A stretch of DNA of 64,000 nucleotides, from contig OX485808.1 of NCBI GenBank assembly GCA_950295325.1, positions 7,814,501 to 7,878,500 of the forward strand, in the 5' to 3' direction. This DNA is from Polytrichum commune (taxonomy: Eukaryota > Streptophyta > Polytrichopsida > Polytrichales > Polytrichaceae). The position numbers and the translations under genes are program-made. The notes under the pieces were generated by a model. It did not search any database. It saw nothing but the letters and a program-made list of their open reading frames with translations, and was not told the DNA's origin. Position 1 is the first letter of the stretch. Every line of letters starts with the position of its first letter. Below, piece by piece: positions 34,813-48,098 of the stretch.

Positions 34813-35561
34813 CCTCCTTTGAGTGACTGCCTAACCCGCTGACGGTGGATGAGCCCCCTCCCGGCGATGCCTTCTGCAGCCGCGTGAGCATCCTCCTCAT
34901 GTTCGGAGACGGGGCAACCTCGTCCTCCGAATCCGCTGCTCTCTCGGTCCGCGGTGTCCCGGTCCCTGGTGTTCCGGAAACTGTCCCCATCCGGAGGCTC
35001 TGGACTGGAGAAGGATCGCTTCCGGTGCCCTGCTCCGGATTCCGTCCGCCTGAGATTGAAGCCGTCCGCGGATCCCTGTTGGAGGCCGCCCTTGAGGGCG
35101 GCGGGGGAAAGGGACTGACCATTTGGCAATCCGGAGGAGACGATGGCGAGGCGTGGGTCATAGGGGCCTTGCCCCTACTCGGAGTTGCTTCCCGATCCGA
35201 AGTCTGATGCCGGATCGGCGTCCTAGCCTTGTCCGGAGTCCAGGACCGATCCGAGTTCCGCGAAACAGGGGACTAGCCTCTTCCGGATCTGACCGACCCG
35301 GTGCTCTTCCTCCTCACCTGGGGAGAACGGACCCTTTCCGGAGCCCCTCCGGTACTACCAGGCCGGGAGCCGCCTCCCTGCAGACGACGGCGGATTCTGA
35401 ACCAGGGCCACTTCACCAACCACCTCGTAGAGGGTTCCGGTTGGTGATCCTGGCGGTCCCGGATAGAGTACCCTCCGGGGTGTTCCGCTTGGCAGAACCA
35501 CCTTCTGGATTTCCGCCAGGAGATCCTTCATCGTCCGTGAGTACTTCACGAGGATGGGAAG
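34813..35561 (-). pseudogene. Element-C ORF, C-terminal third
   Basis: Continues from 36540 across solo LTR A8 in frame (QTLP then ILVKYSRTMKDLLAEIQKVV) to a TAG near 35394. After that, the likely coding frame is the overlapping one at about 35161-34813, rich in Ser, Pro and Gly with an acidic patch (ADSEDEVAPSPNMRRML), which runs on to 26833. The change of frame implies a frameshift. The segment looks like a disordered tail after the coiled coil. I do not recognise a known domain. Confidence 0.55.
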
Positions 35562-36534
35562 TGTCGCGCACCTCTCCATGAGGAGTGCCCGAAACACCAT
35601 GGGCACAAGGGGGACCCCGGAGTGACACCCGGGACTTGTGGCGCCGTTGGTGAGAGGGCCCAAGTGATCCTAGTGTGGGTGAGGGCCCCGGGCGTTGGGA
35701 ACGCCTCCCACCCACCAAGACTAGGAGGCATGAGGGTGAGGCCATGAGCTATGCGTAGCTCATGGCGTGGTGATTCTAGAATGCTCAAGATCACCTCAAT
35801 CGGAGGTGTGAGCTAGGAGTTATGGCCATTTGAGTGGGGTGCTGTCCCGGGACAGCGCCCTGGTACAGCAGTGCCTGGGAGTGATTCCCGGGACTGCCAA
35901 GGTTCAAACAGGCATAACTTCCTGAAGACTTGCCCGAATGGGGCAAGCGAGGAGTCCATCGGCATCTACGTGAAGCGTAGATGAGGATGGAGTGGTTGGT
36001 TGTTATGATCAGACATCATACAAGGAAGTTATGATGGTCTGAAGCTGCTGGGGGCTTCTAGGCCCAGCGGCTAAGGGAAAATGTCCACTTGGCCCCAACT
36101 CTTGGTAGAGAGACAAGAGGTTGGTTGACGGTGGGGTAGGGGCCCCGCGTAGAGTCCTAGAGGCTTATATGGGTGAGGTGGTGTGGCCTCACCCGCCCGA
36201 GGCCGAACGGCACGGCCTCCATGGGCATTGGCCCATTGTGAGGCCATAGTTGCCTAGTATGGTTCGGGTTGTTGTAGTGTTGCTCCGGCAACGCGATGAT
36301 CAACATAGGATTGGACTTCCATGCATGGAAGTCCACATCAAAGAAATGGGTTACCGATTAAGGGGTGAGTCCCGAAAGCAAAGTAGGAGGGTTGGTTCCC
36401 CTCCTTTGAATTAATGGTCCGGGGTAAGAGGAGCTAACCATTAGCATGGCGGTATGCGAAGGGTTAGCGCTCGTAACCTTTGCTAGAAAAGAAAATTGGC
36501 AAGATTGCTAAGGGGGCTAGCAAGGGTTGCGACA
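35562..36534 (+). repeat. Solo LTR A8 in element C (973 bp)
   Basis: Plus sense, target duplications GGAAG at 35557-35561 and 36535-36539. Interrupts the C ORF. Confidence 0.95.
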
Positions 36535-36539
36535 GGAAG

Positions 36540-37117
36540 GGTCTGCCTGGCGGAAGCGAGTTCTCCGGACTCCATCATCCGGTCGTAGAGATGCGCCTTA
36601 TTGACGATCTCCGCCGGATGACCCACCAGCTCCCGGATCCGGCTGAAGAGCACTGCCTGCTCCGCGTGGTACTTTCGGATCTCCTCGCTCTTCTGACTCA
36701 GCTCCTGAGTCATGGCCGCTACCTGTGCGGTGAGATGGGCGTTCTCCGTTTTGGCCTGCTCAAGCTCCTTCCGGTCCGCCCTCTTTGCCAACTCCCGGAG
36801 AATGTTTCCGGGTCCGCAGTCGTCCAGAGCATGGTTCGCCCCTCGGACGATGTGTTCCAGCCGGTAATACTAGGTCTACAGGTCCTCCATCCCCTCCTGG
36901 AACCGTTTGAATGGATTTTCCGGAAAGTCCCAAGCGGATAAATCCACATTTCACCATGGGGTCTCTCGGCTGGGTCCGGCTTCCGGATGGTGGTGAGGAG
37001 GAGGAGGAGAGAGTGGCCTTGAGACAGCTGGCGGCGGGCTTCCAGGTGACGAGGGAGGTGCTTCCGGAATGACGGGGTCGCTGGAAGTCTCCGTCTCGAA
37101 GTCCCCAACTTCCGGAT
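36540..37117 (-). pseudogene. Element-C ORF, middle (proline-rich linker and coiled coil)
   Basis: Continues from 59129 in frame across E4. First a proline-rich linker (PSSPGSPPPAVSRPLSPPPP), then a TGA after ETPW and two TAG codons close together near 36875, then a charged helix from about 36800 (LRELAKRADRKELEQAKTEN and ELSQKSEEIRKYHAEQA) typical of a coiled coil, ending GELASARQTLP. The three stops make it a pseudogene. A gag-like or structural role is possible because coiled coils after a helical domain are common there, but this is a guess. Confidence 0.6.
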
Positions 37118-37218
37118 TGTCGCGCACCTCTCCATGAGGAGTGCCCGAAACACCATGGGCACAAGGGGGACCCCGGAGTGACACCCGGGACTTGTGGCGC
37201 CGTTGGTGAGAGGGCCCA
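37118..37218 (+). repeat. 5' LTR of E4, first 101 bp
   Basis: TGTCGCGCACC to GAGGGCCCA. Broken by E5 and continued at 44293 (CCAAGTGATCC is rebuilt when E5 and one GCCCA are removed). Confidence 0.93.
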
Positions 37219-38191
37219 TGTCGCAACCCTTGCTAGCCCCCCTTGACAATCTTGCCAATTTTCAATTCTAGCAAAGGTTACAAGCGCTAACCATTCGCAT
37301 TCCGCCATGCTAATGGTTAGCTCCTCCTACCCCGGACCTTATAGTTCATAGGAGGGAACCAACCCTCCTACTTTGCTTTCGGGACTCACCCCTTAATCGC
37401 TAACTCATTTCTTGGATGTGGACTTCCATCCATGAAAGTCCAATCCTATGTTGATCATCGCGTTGCCGGAGCAACACTACAACAACCCGAACCATACTAG
37501 GCAACTATGGCCTCACAATAGGCCAAAGCCCATGGAGGCCTTGCCGTTCGGCCTCGGGTGGGTGAGGCCACACCACCTCACCCATATAAGCCTCTAGGAC
37601 TCTACGCGAGACCCCTACCCCACCGTCAAGAGACCTCTTGTCTCTCTACCAAGAGTTGGGGCCAAGTGGACATTTTCCCTTAGCTGCTGGGCCTAGAAGC
37701 CCCTAGCAGCTTCAGACCATCATAACTTCCTTGTTTGGTGTCTGATCTTAACAACCAACCACTCCATCTTCATCTACGCTTCACGTAGATGCCGATGGAC
37801 TCCTCACTTGGCCCATTTGGGCAAGTATTGACGAAGTTATGCCTGTTTGAACCTTGGCAGTCCCGGGAATCACTCCCAGGCACTGCAGTACCAGGGCGCT
37901 GTCCCGGGACAGCGCCCCACTTAAATGGCCATAACTCCTAGCTCACACCTCCGATTGAGGTGTTCTTGAGCATTCTAAAATCACCACGCCATGAGCTACG
38001 CATAGCTCATGGCCTTACCCTTGTGCCTCCTAGTCTCCGTGGGTGGGAGGCGTTCCCAACGCCCGGGCCCTCACCCACACTAGGATCACTTGGGCCCTCT
38101 CACCAACGGCGCCACAAGTCCCGGGTGTCACTCCGGGGTCCCCCTTGTGCCCATGGTGTTTCGGCCACTCCTCATGGAGAGGTGCGCGACA
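37219..38191 (-). repeat. 3' LTR of E5 (973 bp)
   Basis: Minus sense. Lies next to the 3' UTR; its partner carries the primer site. Confidence 0.95.
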
Positions 38192-39000
38192 CTCACCCCC
38201 ACCAAACGGAGTCGATGCCCTCATCGACTATACTCGTAGTCGGCACACCAATTCTCAAGTTGCCATCCTCTATGGTGCGGCATTGTGTTTACCTTAGGGC
38301 GCGACCCCCACAATGCATCTTCAAATTTGGCATAGTCCCAAAGGTGTCGTTCCTAGGTGGTCCGTTAGTGACCTTGGATCTCTCATCCAAGGACCTAACC
38401 TATACTAGACCCACCTACTTTGGGACTCACTTGGGTTGCCCCTCCTTTGGGGCCTCCCCCGTTAGGCTCCACTAGCCTAACGTGACACATCTAGGCGAGA
38501 CCTCAACGCTTCCACTAAGTTGTCTCGGTTGCAACTCCGAGATGGCTTTCCATTGTTAAGCCACGCCTCGATCGCACGGGAGTGATGCCAAGTCCCGCCC
38601 GACTCGGTTCCCACTTTGCTCTTTCGAGACATGGGTTCATGACTCCCATGCGCCAACTCTCGTTAGCTCGCGGGTAGCACTTTTATGAGCACGCGCCATC
38701 ACCTTGTCCCCGCCCGGACAAGCCCACAATTAAGAAGTTTCTTGGTTTTATCCAAGGCCCCTCTAAGCCATGGCCCCCAATTACTCGGCTTACCCAACCT
38801 AGTTTGGCATATCTATTCCCCCTCTTCCATTAACCAAGCACAAGTACAAGACTAGGACCTCATCTCATACTTTTCTCTTTGCACCACTAAAGTTTGGACT
38901 TTATTCCCTCAAGCCAAAGAACAAGTTCATGTTGTGGAGCAATTAGCCTCGAAGCTAAGTGTGCTACTAGCGTCTCTCCCCAACTAAAGGAGATTGATGT
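38192..39000 (-). other. 3' untranslated region of E5
   Basis: Same 0.8-kb region as in the other copies, with the polypurine tract next to 38192. No sense gene seen. Confidence 0.6.
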
Positions 39001-39002
39001 CC

Positions 39003-42000
39003 TCATCAATGCCTACGCTTCATTTTATTGGAATCCTTAGCCTTAGTTTCTTCAAAGTGCTTCACCAATTCATTGGTGTTCACCATGTCTCTTGCCGCCA
39101 CCCAAGCGGTTTGTTTCTCATGGTATCCTCACCATTTCACCAAGTACTCCTTTGTACATTTTCTTTCATTTTCACTTGGGCTTCCTACACTTGAGGATGC
39201 CCTCCTACCTCATGTTCCAAATGACCTCCACAAGGTCGGGACGTGGCCTAATCACTTGCTTGTGATCGGGTCACAAGGTGTCGTCCTAAAATGACTTTCG
39301 TAATGAGACATGAAATGTCGGATGCACTTTGATCTCGGGCGGTAATTAATTCCAACTTATACATGTCCTTGAACACTTGTTCCACCATGGAAAACGAAGC
39401 TCCAATTTTGGACATGAACTTTTGGAGTAAGGCCTTTGGGCAAGGTGAAGTTGTCCACATTCAACAACACCTTATTGGCCCACCTCATTCTCCACTTCGC
39501 GTCTTCCGGCATTGATTTGCACTCCGTAGCACCTTCGGGCTTTCTCCACCAACAACTTGGTCATCTCCAAGACTTGTTTACCATCCTTGGCCAAGTCCTC
39601 ACCATCTTGGTTGAACTCTAGTGTTGAATGTGCCCCCTCGAGAGATAGGTTAATAGGTTGGAGCGCATCCACTCCATAAGCCACCACGAAAGACCACCCC
39701 TTGGTAGCCAAGTGCGTGGCTACATTGCAATTACACTCCGCTCGACCCACATAGTCCGCCCAATCTCCTTGGTCCGCCCCCACCAAGTTCCTCAAGTATT
39801 GCTTCAAGACTCCATTCACATGCTCCGCTTTCCCATTCATTTGGGAATGCAAGGCCGTGCTAAACCTTAGTTTCATTCCGACCTCCTTAGAGAAATGCAT
39901 TGAAAATGCACTTGTGAACTTTGGATCTTGATCCCACACAATCACTCTTGGCAACCCGTGGTGCCTCAACCATCCTTTGAGAAAAGGCTATGCGGTCTCC
40001 AACGCGGTGGCGGTTCCCACAATCGGCACCATGTGTGCCAACTTGGCAAACCGCTCTACCATCAACAAGATGGCATCATACCCATGTGACTCCGGCAAAC
40101 TTGTGATCAAGTCCATGCACATACTATGCCATGGCGCCGACGGGATAGGCAACGGTTGCAAGAAACCGCCTTGCTTTTGGTAAGAGGCTCGGTTCACTTG
40201 GCACTTTATTCACGCCTTCACAAAGTGGGTTATATCCTCCTTTATGCACCGCCAATGGTACCTCCATGACACCATTCTATGGCGGTTTTTTCTTTCTCCT
40301 CTATGGCCGGCAATAGGACTATCACATTTTTCCTTCAAAACCGATAGCCTCAACTTGCCTTGAGGCACATACACCCGACTTTGCTTACACTTGAACAATC
40401 CGTCCACCAACTTAACCTCTTTGAGCACCTTGCTCTTGCGAAGCTCACCTAAAAGCTTTTGTGCCTCGGGGTAGTTAATTTTACCCCTCCCGTATCTTGC
40501 ATCACAAGTTTCCTTCGCCGGCACACATTAGCCACAAGGTTTGGATGGTTCTCATTGCTTGGAACTCATCCGGTCTACTTAGCGCATCCGGCACCACATT
40601 TCCATGGTCCGGTTTGTGGACCAAATCCACCTTCATAAGCGCCAAACTATCATGCCACCGCAATGACTTGGCGCTCACTTATGCTTGTATACGTTAAAAT
40701 ACTTTTAGGACACATTGTCCATGTAGACCTTTGCTTTGTGCGACCCCAAATAATGTCGCCACATCTTCAAGCAATGCACTACGGCAAAGAAGTTCTTTGT
40801 CATGAGTTGGTTGTCTTCTTTGACAACCATCGAGCCTCAAGCCCCCATATGCAAAGGCCATCCATCTTACATTAACAATCCATCATTGGCATTGGCAAAG
40901 TTACTCGCCCCCGTATGCACCTCAAAAGGTTTGTCAAACTCCATGAACTTGAGCATGGGCGGCGAATAGAACTTGGTGTTAAACTCCCCAAAGACTCGTG
41001 ACAAACATCATCCCACTCTTGGGATAGCCATTTCTTCCACAAGTCGCACAAGGTGGGACAACCATCGAGCTTCATGCTCTCATATGCAATGGCCATCTTT
41101 TTTTTTTACATCCACATCCGCCAAATAAAGTCTCTCGCCCCCGTATGCACCTCAAAAGGTATGTCAAACTCCGCGAACTTGAGCACGGGCGGCGAAGAGA
41201 ACTTCGTCTTAAGCTCGTCAATGGCTTGGTGGCACGGCTCATCCCATTCTTGGGATAGCCATTTCTTGCACAAGCCGGACAAGGTTCGACAACCATGGAG
41301 CTTAATGCTCTCATAAGCAATGGTCATCCATCTTGGATCAACATCCGCCAATGATAAAGTCCTTCGTCTCCATGTGTACCTCAAAATGCTTATGAAAACC
41401 CGGAAATTTAACCACATCTTGTGAAGAGAACTTGCTCTTGAGCTTCCCAAAGGCTTGGTGACAAGGCTCATCCCACTCTTGGGATAGCCATTTTTTCAAC
41501 AAATTGACTAAGGTCCTAGCAACCTTAGAAAAACCTCGAATGAAGTGGTGGTAGTAGTTGGCTAGGCCAACAAATGACCTAAGCCATTTTCTTGAGTCAA
41601 GGACCAATTCTCCTTTTGGATGGCCTTGATATTCTTCATGTTTGTCACCAACTTCCTTTGTCACCACATACCTCTAGAACTCAATATCTTGTTGAGCAAA
41701 GTTATTTTCATTTCTTGGCGGTAACTTTTGGGCAACACATTGGTGAATACATCATTGTATCTCTCCAACATCCCACCAAAGTGGTTTAGGGGAGGCCCAT
41801 CTTTCCTAGCCTCCCCATAAGTTCTATCGAGTTGCTCCAATTGAACCACGACTATTATATTGGCCATTTTTCATTTGGTCCATTAAGACCAAATTCAACT
41901 TGGGTCCTCCTACCATAGGAGTCCTTATCAATTTGAACTTCATCTCTTTGCCATTATGACACATCATAATGCACCGCAAGCACACCGGCTTCGGCCTCAC

Positions 42001-43273
42001 ATCTATCATGTGAGTTTCAAAGAATGTGACCTTTACAATGACATGTACCTTATTAATTTCACATGGTGTGAAATTTTGACAAAATTCAATGTCCCACATT
42101 GAAAGGTTACATGCATCGCGGCTTCCTTTGCTTCATGCGGTTCGCCCTTTGCAAACCGCACCTTGGTGGGCTTGCCCGCTCTATGCGTCGACAAGCCCCA
42201 ACCCCCTTATGAGCTTTGGGCTCATGAAAGAGTCCATTGCCTCTTTGTCAACACATGAGACATTTCTCTCATTCATTGAGCCTCAAGGTACAAAATATTT
42301 GGCCTTGGCTTAAGGCTACTAGCCTTGGCCACAATGCCATCATCTTAGATTTGGTCCTCGGCAACTTGGCTTGGCTTGGTCCGCAAAGCCAACTTTAAAC
42401 ATTTCGTCCGCGGAACAAATTGGTTTGGTGCCACAAAACCAATTTCTAATAATTTGTCCGCAAAACAAACATGTTTTGCCTTGGTAGCACAAAGCCACCT
42501 TCCCACACTCCGTCCGCGGCACGAACATAAATTGCCTTGGTAGGACAAACCCACCTCCCAACATTCCGTCCGCGGCACAAGTATGATTTGCTTTGGAAGC
42601 ATAAAGCCACCTTTCAACATTCCGTCCGCGGCACCAACATGTTTTGCCTAAGTAAAATGGACCAAACAATTTGCACTCATTTCTTTGGGACCTAATTTGG
42701 CCAAAGCCACTTGTGGTGATGCGCCGCCAAACTTCTCTTTGGGACCATCGGCTTCAATGCTCTTGCAAATTTGATGGTCCCCACCATGTCCTCAAGAAGC
42801 CTTGGGGACTTAAACAAGGCATCCACCACCCGCTTTTAAAACCCCACCTAAAAGGATGCATTTCTTAGAAAGCTCGTCCGTTTTAGGTGTATCCTTCATT
42901 TGTGCGTTTGAATAGCGCACATAGGCCTTAAGAAGCCCTGGGTGCCTCATTAGCACCAAATTCATTCCAACATCAATACCTTCCAAGCATTTCGAATTGG
43001 AATTTCAATCCAACATTAATGCCCTCCAAGGTTTTGGGTCCTTTCGGTATTCTAGGCCCCAAATGTTTTTTTGAGGTTTGAGGGAGCCTTTTCAAAGCAC
43101 TCCTCCATTTTTCTTACCGAATCCACCTTAGTGCCCACCATTGTTATTAGAACCAATGGTATGGTTAAATTCCATTTACACATGATCTTTGTTCCAATTT
43201 GAGCCTTACAACCTTTTGGAAAACCCGGGCTCACCATAATAACCCTCAGGTTTGATAGCCATGTCTCCCTCAA
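39003..43273 (-). pseudogene. Decayed gag-pol of E5 (type copy)
   Basis: Minus strand, in coding order: gag 43052-43273 and on to 42700; minisatellite 42340-42660; protease-like 41824-42180; RT N-terminus 41661-41867; RT thumb/RNase H repeats 40872-41667 (three units); RNase H end 40500-40870; integrase zinc region 40210-40524; integrase core and C-terminus 40197-39472 (HGLPRVIVWDQDPKF; MNGKAEHVNGVLKQYLRN); chromodomain 39003-39180. The RT palm is missing, a TGA replaces a zinc cysteine codon at 40210-40212, and a TAG at 39988-39990 and the chromodomain TGA are present. The longest single frame is 165 codons. Although the insertion is recent, nothing replication-competent is encoded. Confidence 0.88.
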
Positions 43274-43314
43274 AGTGCTAGCTCAAAATATTGGACCCCT
43301 GCTCTGATACCAAG

Positions 43315-44287
43315 TGTCGCAACCCATGCTAGGTCCCTTAATAATCTTGCCAATTTTCAATTCTAGCAAAGGTTACAAGCGCTAACCATTCGCATTCCGC
43401 CATGCTAATGGTTAGCTCCTCCTACCCCGGACCTTATAGTTCATAGGAGGGAACCAACCCTCCTACTTTGCTTTCGGGACTCACCCCTTAATCGCTAACT
43501 CATTTCTTGGATGTGGACTTCCATCCATGAAAGTCCAATCCTATGTTGATCATCGCGTTGCCGGAGCAACACTACAACAACCCGAACCATACTAGGCAAC
43601 TATGGCCTCACAATAGGCCAAAGCCCATGGAGGCCTTGCCGTTCGGCCTCGGGTGGGTGAGGCCACACCACCTCACCCATATAAGCCTCTAGGACTCTAC
43701 GCGGGACCCCTACCCCACCGTCAAGAGACCTCTTGTCTCCCTACCAAGAGTTGGGGCCAAGTGGACATTTTCCCTTAGCTGCTGGGCCTAGAAGCCCCTA
43801 GCAGCTTCAGACCATCATAACTTCCTTGTTTGGTGTCTGATCTTAACAACCAACCACTCCATCTTCATCTACGCTTCACGTACATGCCGATGGACTCCTC
43901 ACTTGGCCCATTTGGGCAAGTATTGACGAAGTTATGCCTGTTTGAACCTTGGCAGTCCCGGGAATCACTCCCAGGCACTGCAGTACCAGGGCGCTGTCCC
44001 GGGACAGCGCCCCACTTAAATGGCCATAACTCCTAGCTCACACCTCCGATTGAGGTGTTCTTGAGCATTCTAGAATCACCACGCCATGAGCTACGCATAG
44101 CTCATGGCCTTACCCTTGTGCCTCCTAGTCTCCGTGGGTGGGAGGCGTTCCCAACGCCCGGGGCCCTCACCCACACTAGGATCACTTGGGCCCTCTCACC
44201 AACGGCGCCACAAGTCCCGGGTGTCACTCCGGGGTCCCCCTTGTGCCCATGGTGTTTCGGGCACTCCTCATGGAGAGGTGCGCGACA
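43315..44287 (-). repeat. 5' LTR of E5 (973 bp)
   Basis: Minus sense, followed on the minus strand by the Met-tRNA primer site. Confidence 0.95.
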
Positions 44288-44292
44288 GCCCA

Positions 44293-45166
44293 AGTGATCC
44301 TAGTGTGGGTGAGGGCCCCGGGCGTTGGGAACGCCTCCCACCCACCAAGACTAGGAGGCATGAGGGTGAGGCCATGAGCTATGCGTAGCTCATGGCGTGG
44401 TGATTCTAGAATGCTCAAGATCACCTCAATCGGAGGTGTGAGCTAGGAGTTATGGCCATTTGAGTGGGGTGCTGTCCCGGGACAGCGCCCTGGTACAGCA
44501 GTGCCTGGGAGTGATTCCCGGGACTGCCAAGGTTCAAACAGGCATAACTTCCTGAAGACTTGCCCGAATGGGGCAAGCGAGGAGTCCATCCGCATCTACG
44601 TGAAGCGTAGATGAGGATGGAGTGGTTGGCTGTTATGATCAGACATCATACAAGGAAGTTATGATGGTCTGAAGCTGCTGGGGGGGTTCTAGGCCCAGCA
44701 GCTAAGGGAAAATGTCCACTTGGCCCCAACTCTTGGTAGAGAGACAAGAGGTTGGTTGGCGGTGGGGTAGGGGCTCCGCGTAGAGTCCTAGAGGCTTATA
44801 TGGGTGAGGTGGTGTGGCCTCACCCACCCGAGGCCGAACGGCACGGCCTCCATGGGCATTGGCCCATTGTGAGGCCATAGTTGCCTAGTATGGTTCGGGT
44901 TGTTGTAGTGTTGCTCCGGCAACGCGATGATCAACATGGGATTGGACTTCCATGGATGGAAGTCCACATCCAAGAAATGAGTTACCGATTAAGGGGTGAG
45001 TCCCGAAAGCAAAGTAGGAGGGTTGGTTCCTTCCTATGAACTATAAGGTCCGGGGTAGGAGGAGCTAACCATTAGCATGGCGGAATGCGAATGGTTAGCG
45101 CTCGTAACCTTTGCTAGAATTGACAATTGGCAAGATTGTCAAGGGGGGCTAGCAAGGGTTGCGACA
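44293..45166 (+). repeat. 5' LTR of E4, remaining 874 bp
   Basis: Continues from 37218 and ends GGTTGCGACA, followed by the primer site at 45169-45183. It differs from the 3' LTR (58149-59123) at few positions. Confidence 0.93.
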
Positions 45167-45215
45167 CTTGGTATCAGAGCAGGGTTCCAAGTTTTGAGCT
45201 CGCACTTTGAGGGAA

Positions 45216-45845
45216 ACATGGCTATAAAAAATGCGGGTTATGATGGTGAGCCCGGGGTTTCCAAAAGGTTGTGAGGCTCAAATTGGAACAAGGATCGTGT
45301 GCAAGTGGAATTTGACCATAACATTGGTTCTAATGACAATGGTGGGCATGAGGGTGGATTTGGTAAGGAAAATGGAGGAGTGCTTTGAAAAGGGCTCCCG
45401 CAAACCTCAAAAAAACATTTGGGGCCTAGAATTCCGAATGCACCCAAAACCTTGGAGGGTATTAATGTTGGATTGAAATTCCAATTCGAAATGCTTGGAA
45501 GGTATTGATGTTGGAACGAATTTGGTGGAAATGAGGCGTCCGGGCCTCTTAAGGCGTATATGCACGCATTTCACACCCAAATGAATTGTACATCTTAGAT
45601 GAACGAGCTTTCTAAGAAATGCATCGTTTTAGGTGGGTTTCAAAAGCGGGTGGTGAAGACCAAGTTCAAATTTCCAAAGTTTATTGAGGTTGTGGCGGGG
45701 ATCATCAAAATTGCCATGAGCATCAAGGCCGATGACCCCATTAAGCAATTTGGCGGTGCATTATAACAATGGACGTTGAGGGGAGATAGGTACCCCGCCA
45801 AATAATACTTGTGCCGCGAACCGAATGTAAGACGATGACATTGTG
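45216..45845 (+). pseudogene. Gag relic of E4
   Basis: Begins with a plausible gag start (MAIKNAGYDGEPGVSKR, ATG at 45219), the clearest version of this N-terminus in the window. It soon loses frame. It is cut at 45845 by E6 and continues at 54045. Confidence 0.7.
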
Positions 45846-46788
45846 TGTCGCGCACCTCTCCATGAGGAGTGGCCGAAACACCATGGGCACAAGGGGGACC
45901 CCGGAGTGACACCCGGGACTTGTGGCGCCGTTGGTGAGAGGGCCCAAGTGATCCTAGTGTGGGTGAGGGCCCCGGGCGTTGGGAACGCCTCCCACCCACA
46001 AAGACTAGGAGGCATGAGGGTGAGGCCATGAGCTATGCGTAGCTCATGGCGTGGTGATTCTAGAATGCTCAAGAACACCTCAATCCGAGGTGTGAGCTAG
46101 GAGTTATGGCCATTTGAGTGGGGTGCTGTCCCGGGACAGCGCCCTGCTACAGCAGTGCCTGGGAGTGATTCCCGGGACTGCCAAGGTTCAAACAGGCATA
46201 ACTTCCTCAAGACTTGCCCGAATGGGGCAAGCGAGGAGTCCATCGGCATCTACGTGAAGCGTAGATGAAGATAAAGTGGTTGGTTGCTGGAATCAGACAT
46301 CATAGAAGGAATTTATGATGGTCTGAAGCTGCTGGGGGCTTCTAGGCCCAGCGGCTAAGGGAAAATGTCCACTTGGCCCCAACTCTTGGTAGAGAGACAA
46401 GAGGTTGGTTGGCGGTGGGGTAGGGGCCCCGCGTGAAGTCCTAGAGGCTTATATGGGTGAGGTGGTGTGGCCTCCATGGGCATTGGCCCATTGTGAGGCC
46501 ATAGTTGCCTAGTATGGTTCGGGTTGTTGTAGTGTTGCTCCGGCAACGCGATGATCAACATAGGATTGGACTTCCATGGATGGAAGTCCACATTGGGGAA
46601 ATGGGTTACCGATTAAGGGGTGAGTCCCGAAAGCAAAGTAGGAGGGTTGGTTCCCTCCTATGAACTATTGGTCCGGGGTAAGAGGAGCTATCCATTAGCA
46701 TGGCGGAATGCGAAGGGTTAGCGCTCGTAACCTTTGGTAGAAACGAAAATTGGCAAGATTATTAAGGGACCTAGCAAGGGTTGCGACA
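45846..46788 (+). repeat. 5' LTR of E6 (943 bp, internal deletion)
   Basis: About 30 bp are missing near 46473 between two GGCCTC copies, consistent with slippage or recombination between short direct repeats after insertion. Confidence 0.93.
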
Positions 46789-48098
46789 CTTGGTATCAGA
46801 GCAGGGTTCCAATATTTGAGCTAGCACTTTGAGGGAAGCATGGCTATCATATAAGCGGGTTATGATGGTGACCCGGGGTTTCCAAAAGGTTGTGAGGCTC
46901 AAATTGGAACAAAGATCATGTGTAAATGGAATTTGACCATACCATTGGTTCTAATGACAATGGTGGGCATGAGGGTGGATTCGGTGAGGAAAATGGAGGA
47001 GTGCTTTGAAAAGGCTCCCGCACACCTCAAAAAAGCATTTGGGGCCTAGAATACCGAATGCACCCAAAACCTTGGAGGGCATTAATGTTGGATTGAAATT
47101 CCAATTCGAGATGCTTGGAAGGTATTGATGTTGGAATGAATTTGGTGGAAATGAGGCGTGCGGGCCTCTTAAGGCGTATATGCGCAAATTTCACACCCAA
47201 ATGAATTGTGCATCTTAGATGAACGAGTTTTCTAAGAAGTACATCGTTTTAGGTGGGGTTTTAAAAGCGGGTGGTGAATACCAAGTTCAAATTTCCAAAA
47301 GTTTATTGAGGTTGTGGCGGGGATCATCAAAATTGCAACGAGCATTAAGGCCGATGACCCCAATAAGAAATTTGGTGGTGCCTTACAACAATGGACGTTA
47401 AGGGGAGATAGGTACCACGCCAAATAATACTTATGCCGCGGACCGAATGTAAGACGATGGCATTGTGGCCAAGGCTAGTAGCCTTAAGCCGAGGCCAAGT
47501 CTTTTGTACTTTGAGGCTCAAATGAATGGGACAAATGTCTCATGGGTTGATAAAGAGGCTACCATTCCTTCTTGAGCCCAAAACTCGCAAGGCAATTGGG
47601 GCTTGCCGATTGATAGAGCGGGCAAGCCCTCCAAGGTGCGGTTTGGAAAGGGCGAACCGCATGAAACAAAGGAGGCCGCGATGCATGTAACTTTTCAATG
47701 TGGGACATTGGATTTTTGTCAAAATTTCACACCATGTGAAATAGATGAAATGCATGTCATTGTGAAGGCTGCCTTGTTTGGAACTCACATGATAGATGTG
47801 AGGTGCAAGCTGGTGAGCTTGCGGTGCATTTGTGATGTCTTGATGGCAAAGAATTGCACTACAAATTGACAAGGACTCCTATGGTAGGAGGAACCAACTC
47901 GAATTTGGTCTTAATGGACCAAATGAATAAACGGAAAAACATAATTATAATGGTCGTGGTTCAATTGGAGCAACTCCAAGGAACTCATGGGGAGGCTAGG
48001 AAAGATAGGCCTCCCCAAAACCACATTGGTGGGGTGTTGGTGAGGTACAAGGATGTATTCACCAATGTGTTGTCCAAAATGTTACCGCCAACAAGTGG

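Larger units (their letters stand above)
37219..44287 (-). mobile_element. Complete family-A retrotransposon E5 inside the LTR of E4
   Basis: 7069 bp, minus strand, LTRs 37219-38191 and 43315-44287, target duplications GCCCA at 37214-37218 and 44288-44292, primer site 43298-43312. The LTRs differ at a few sites (mainly near their internal-side ends, and at 37976/44072). It is the only complete family-A copy here without an insertion of its own, so it is the best type example (internal region 5123 bp). It must be younger than E4. Confidence 0.95.

Noticed and set aside
34845-35207. 120-codon plus-strand frame in element C
   Set aside because: The minus frame continues correctly across neighbouring insertions, so the plus frame is a GC-rich shadow.
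36480-36941. 153-codon plus-strand frame
   Set aside because: Opposite strand of the coiled-coil part of the C ORF and starts inside solo LTR A8; the minus frame is the continuous one.
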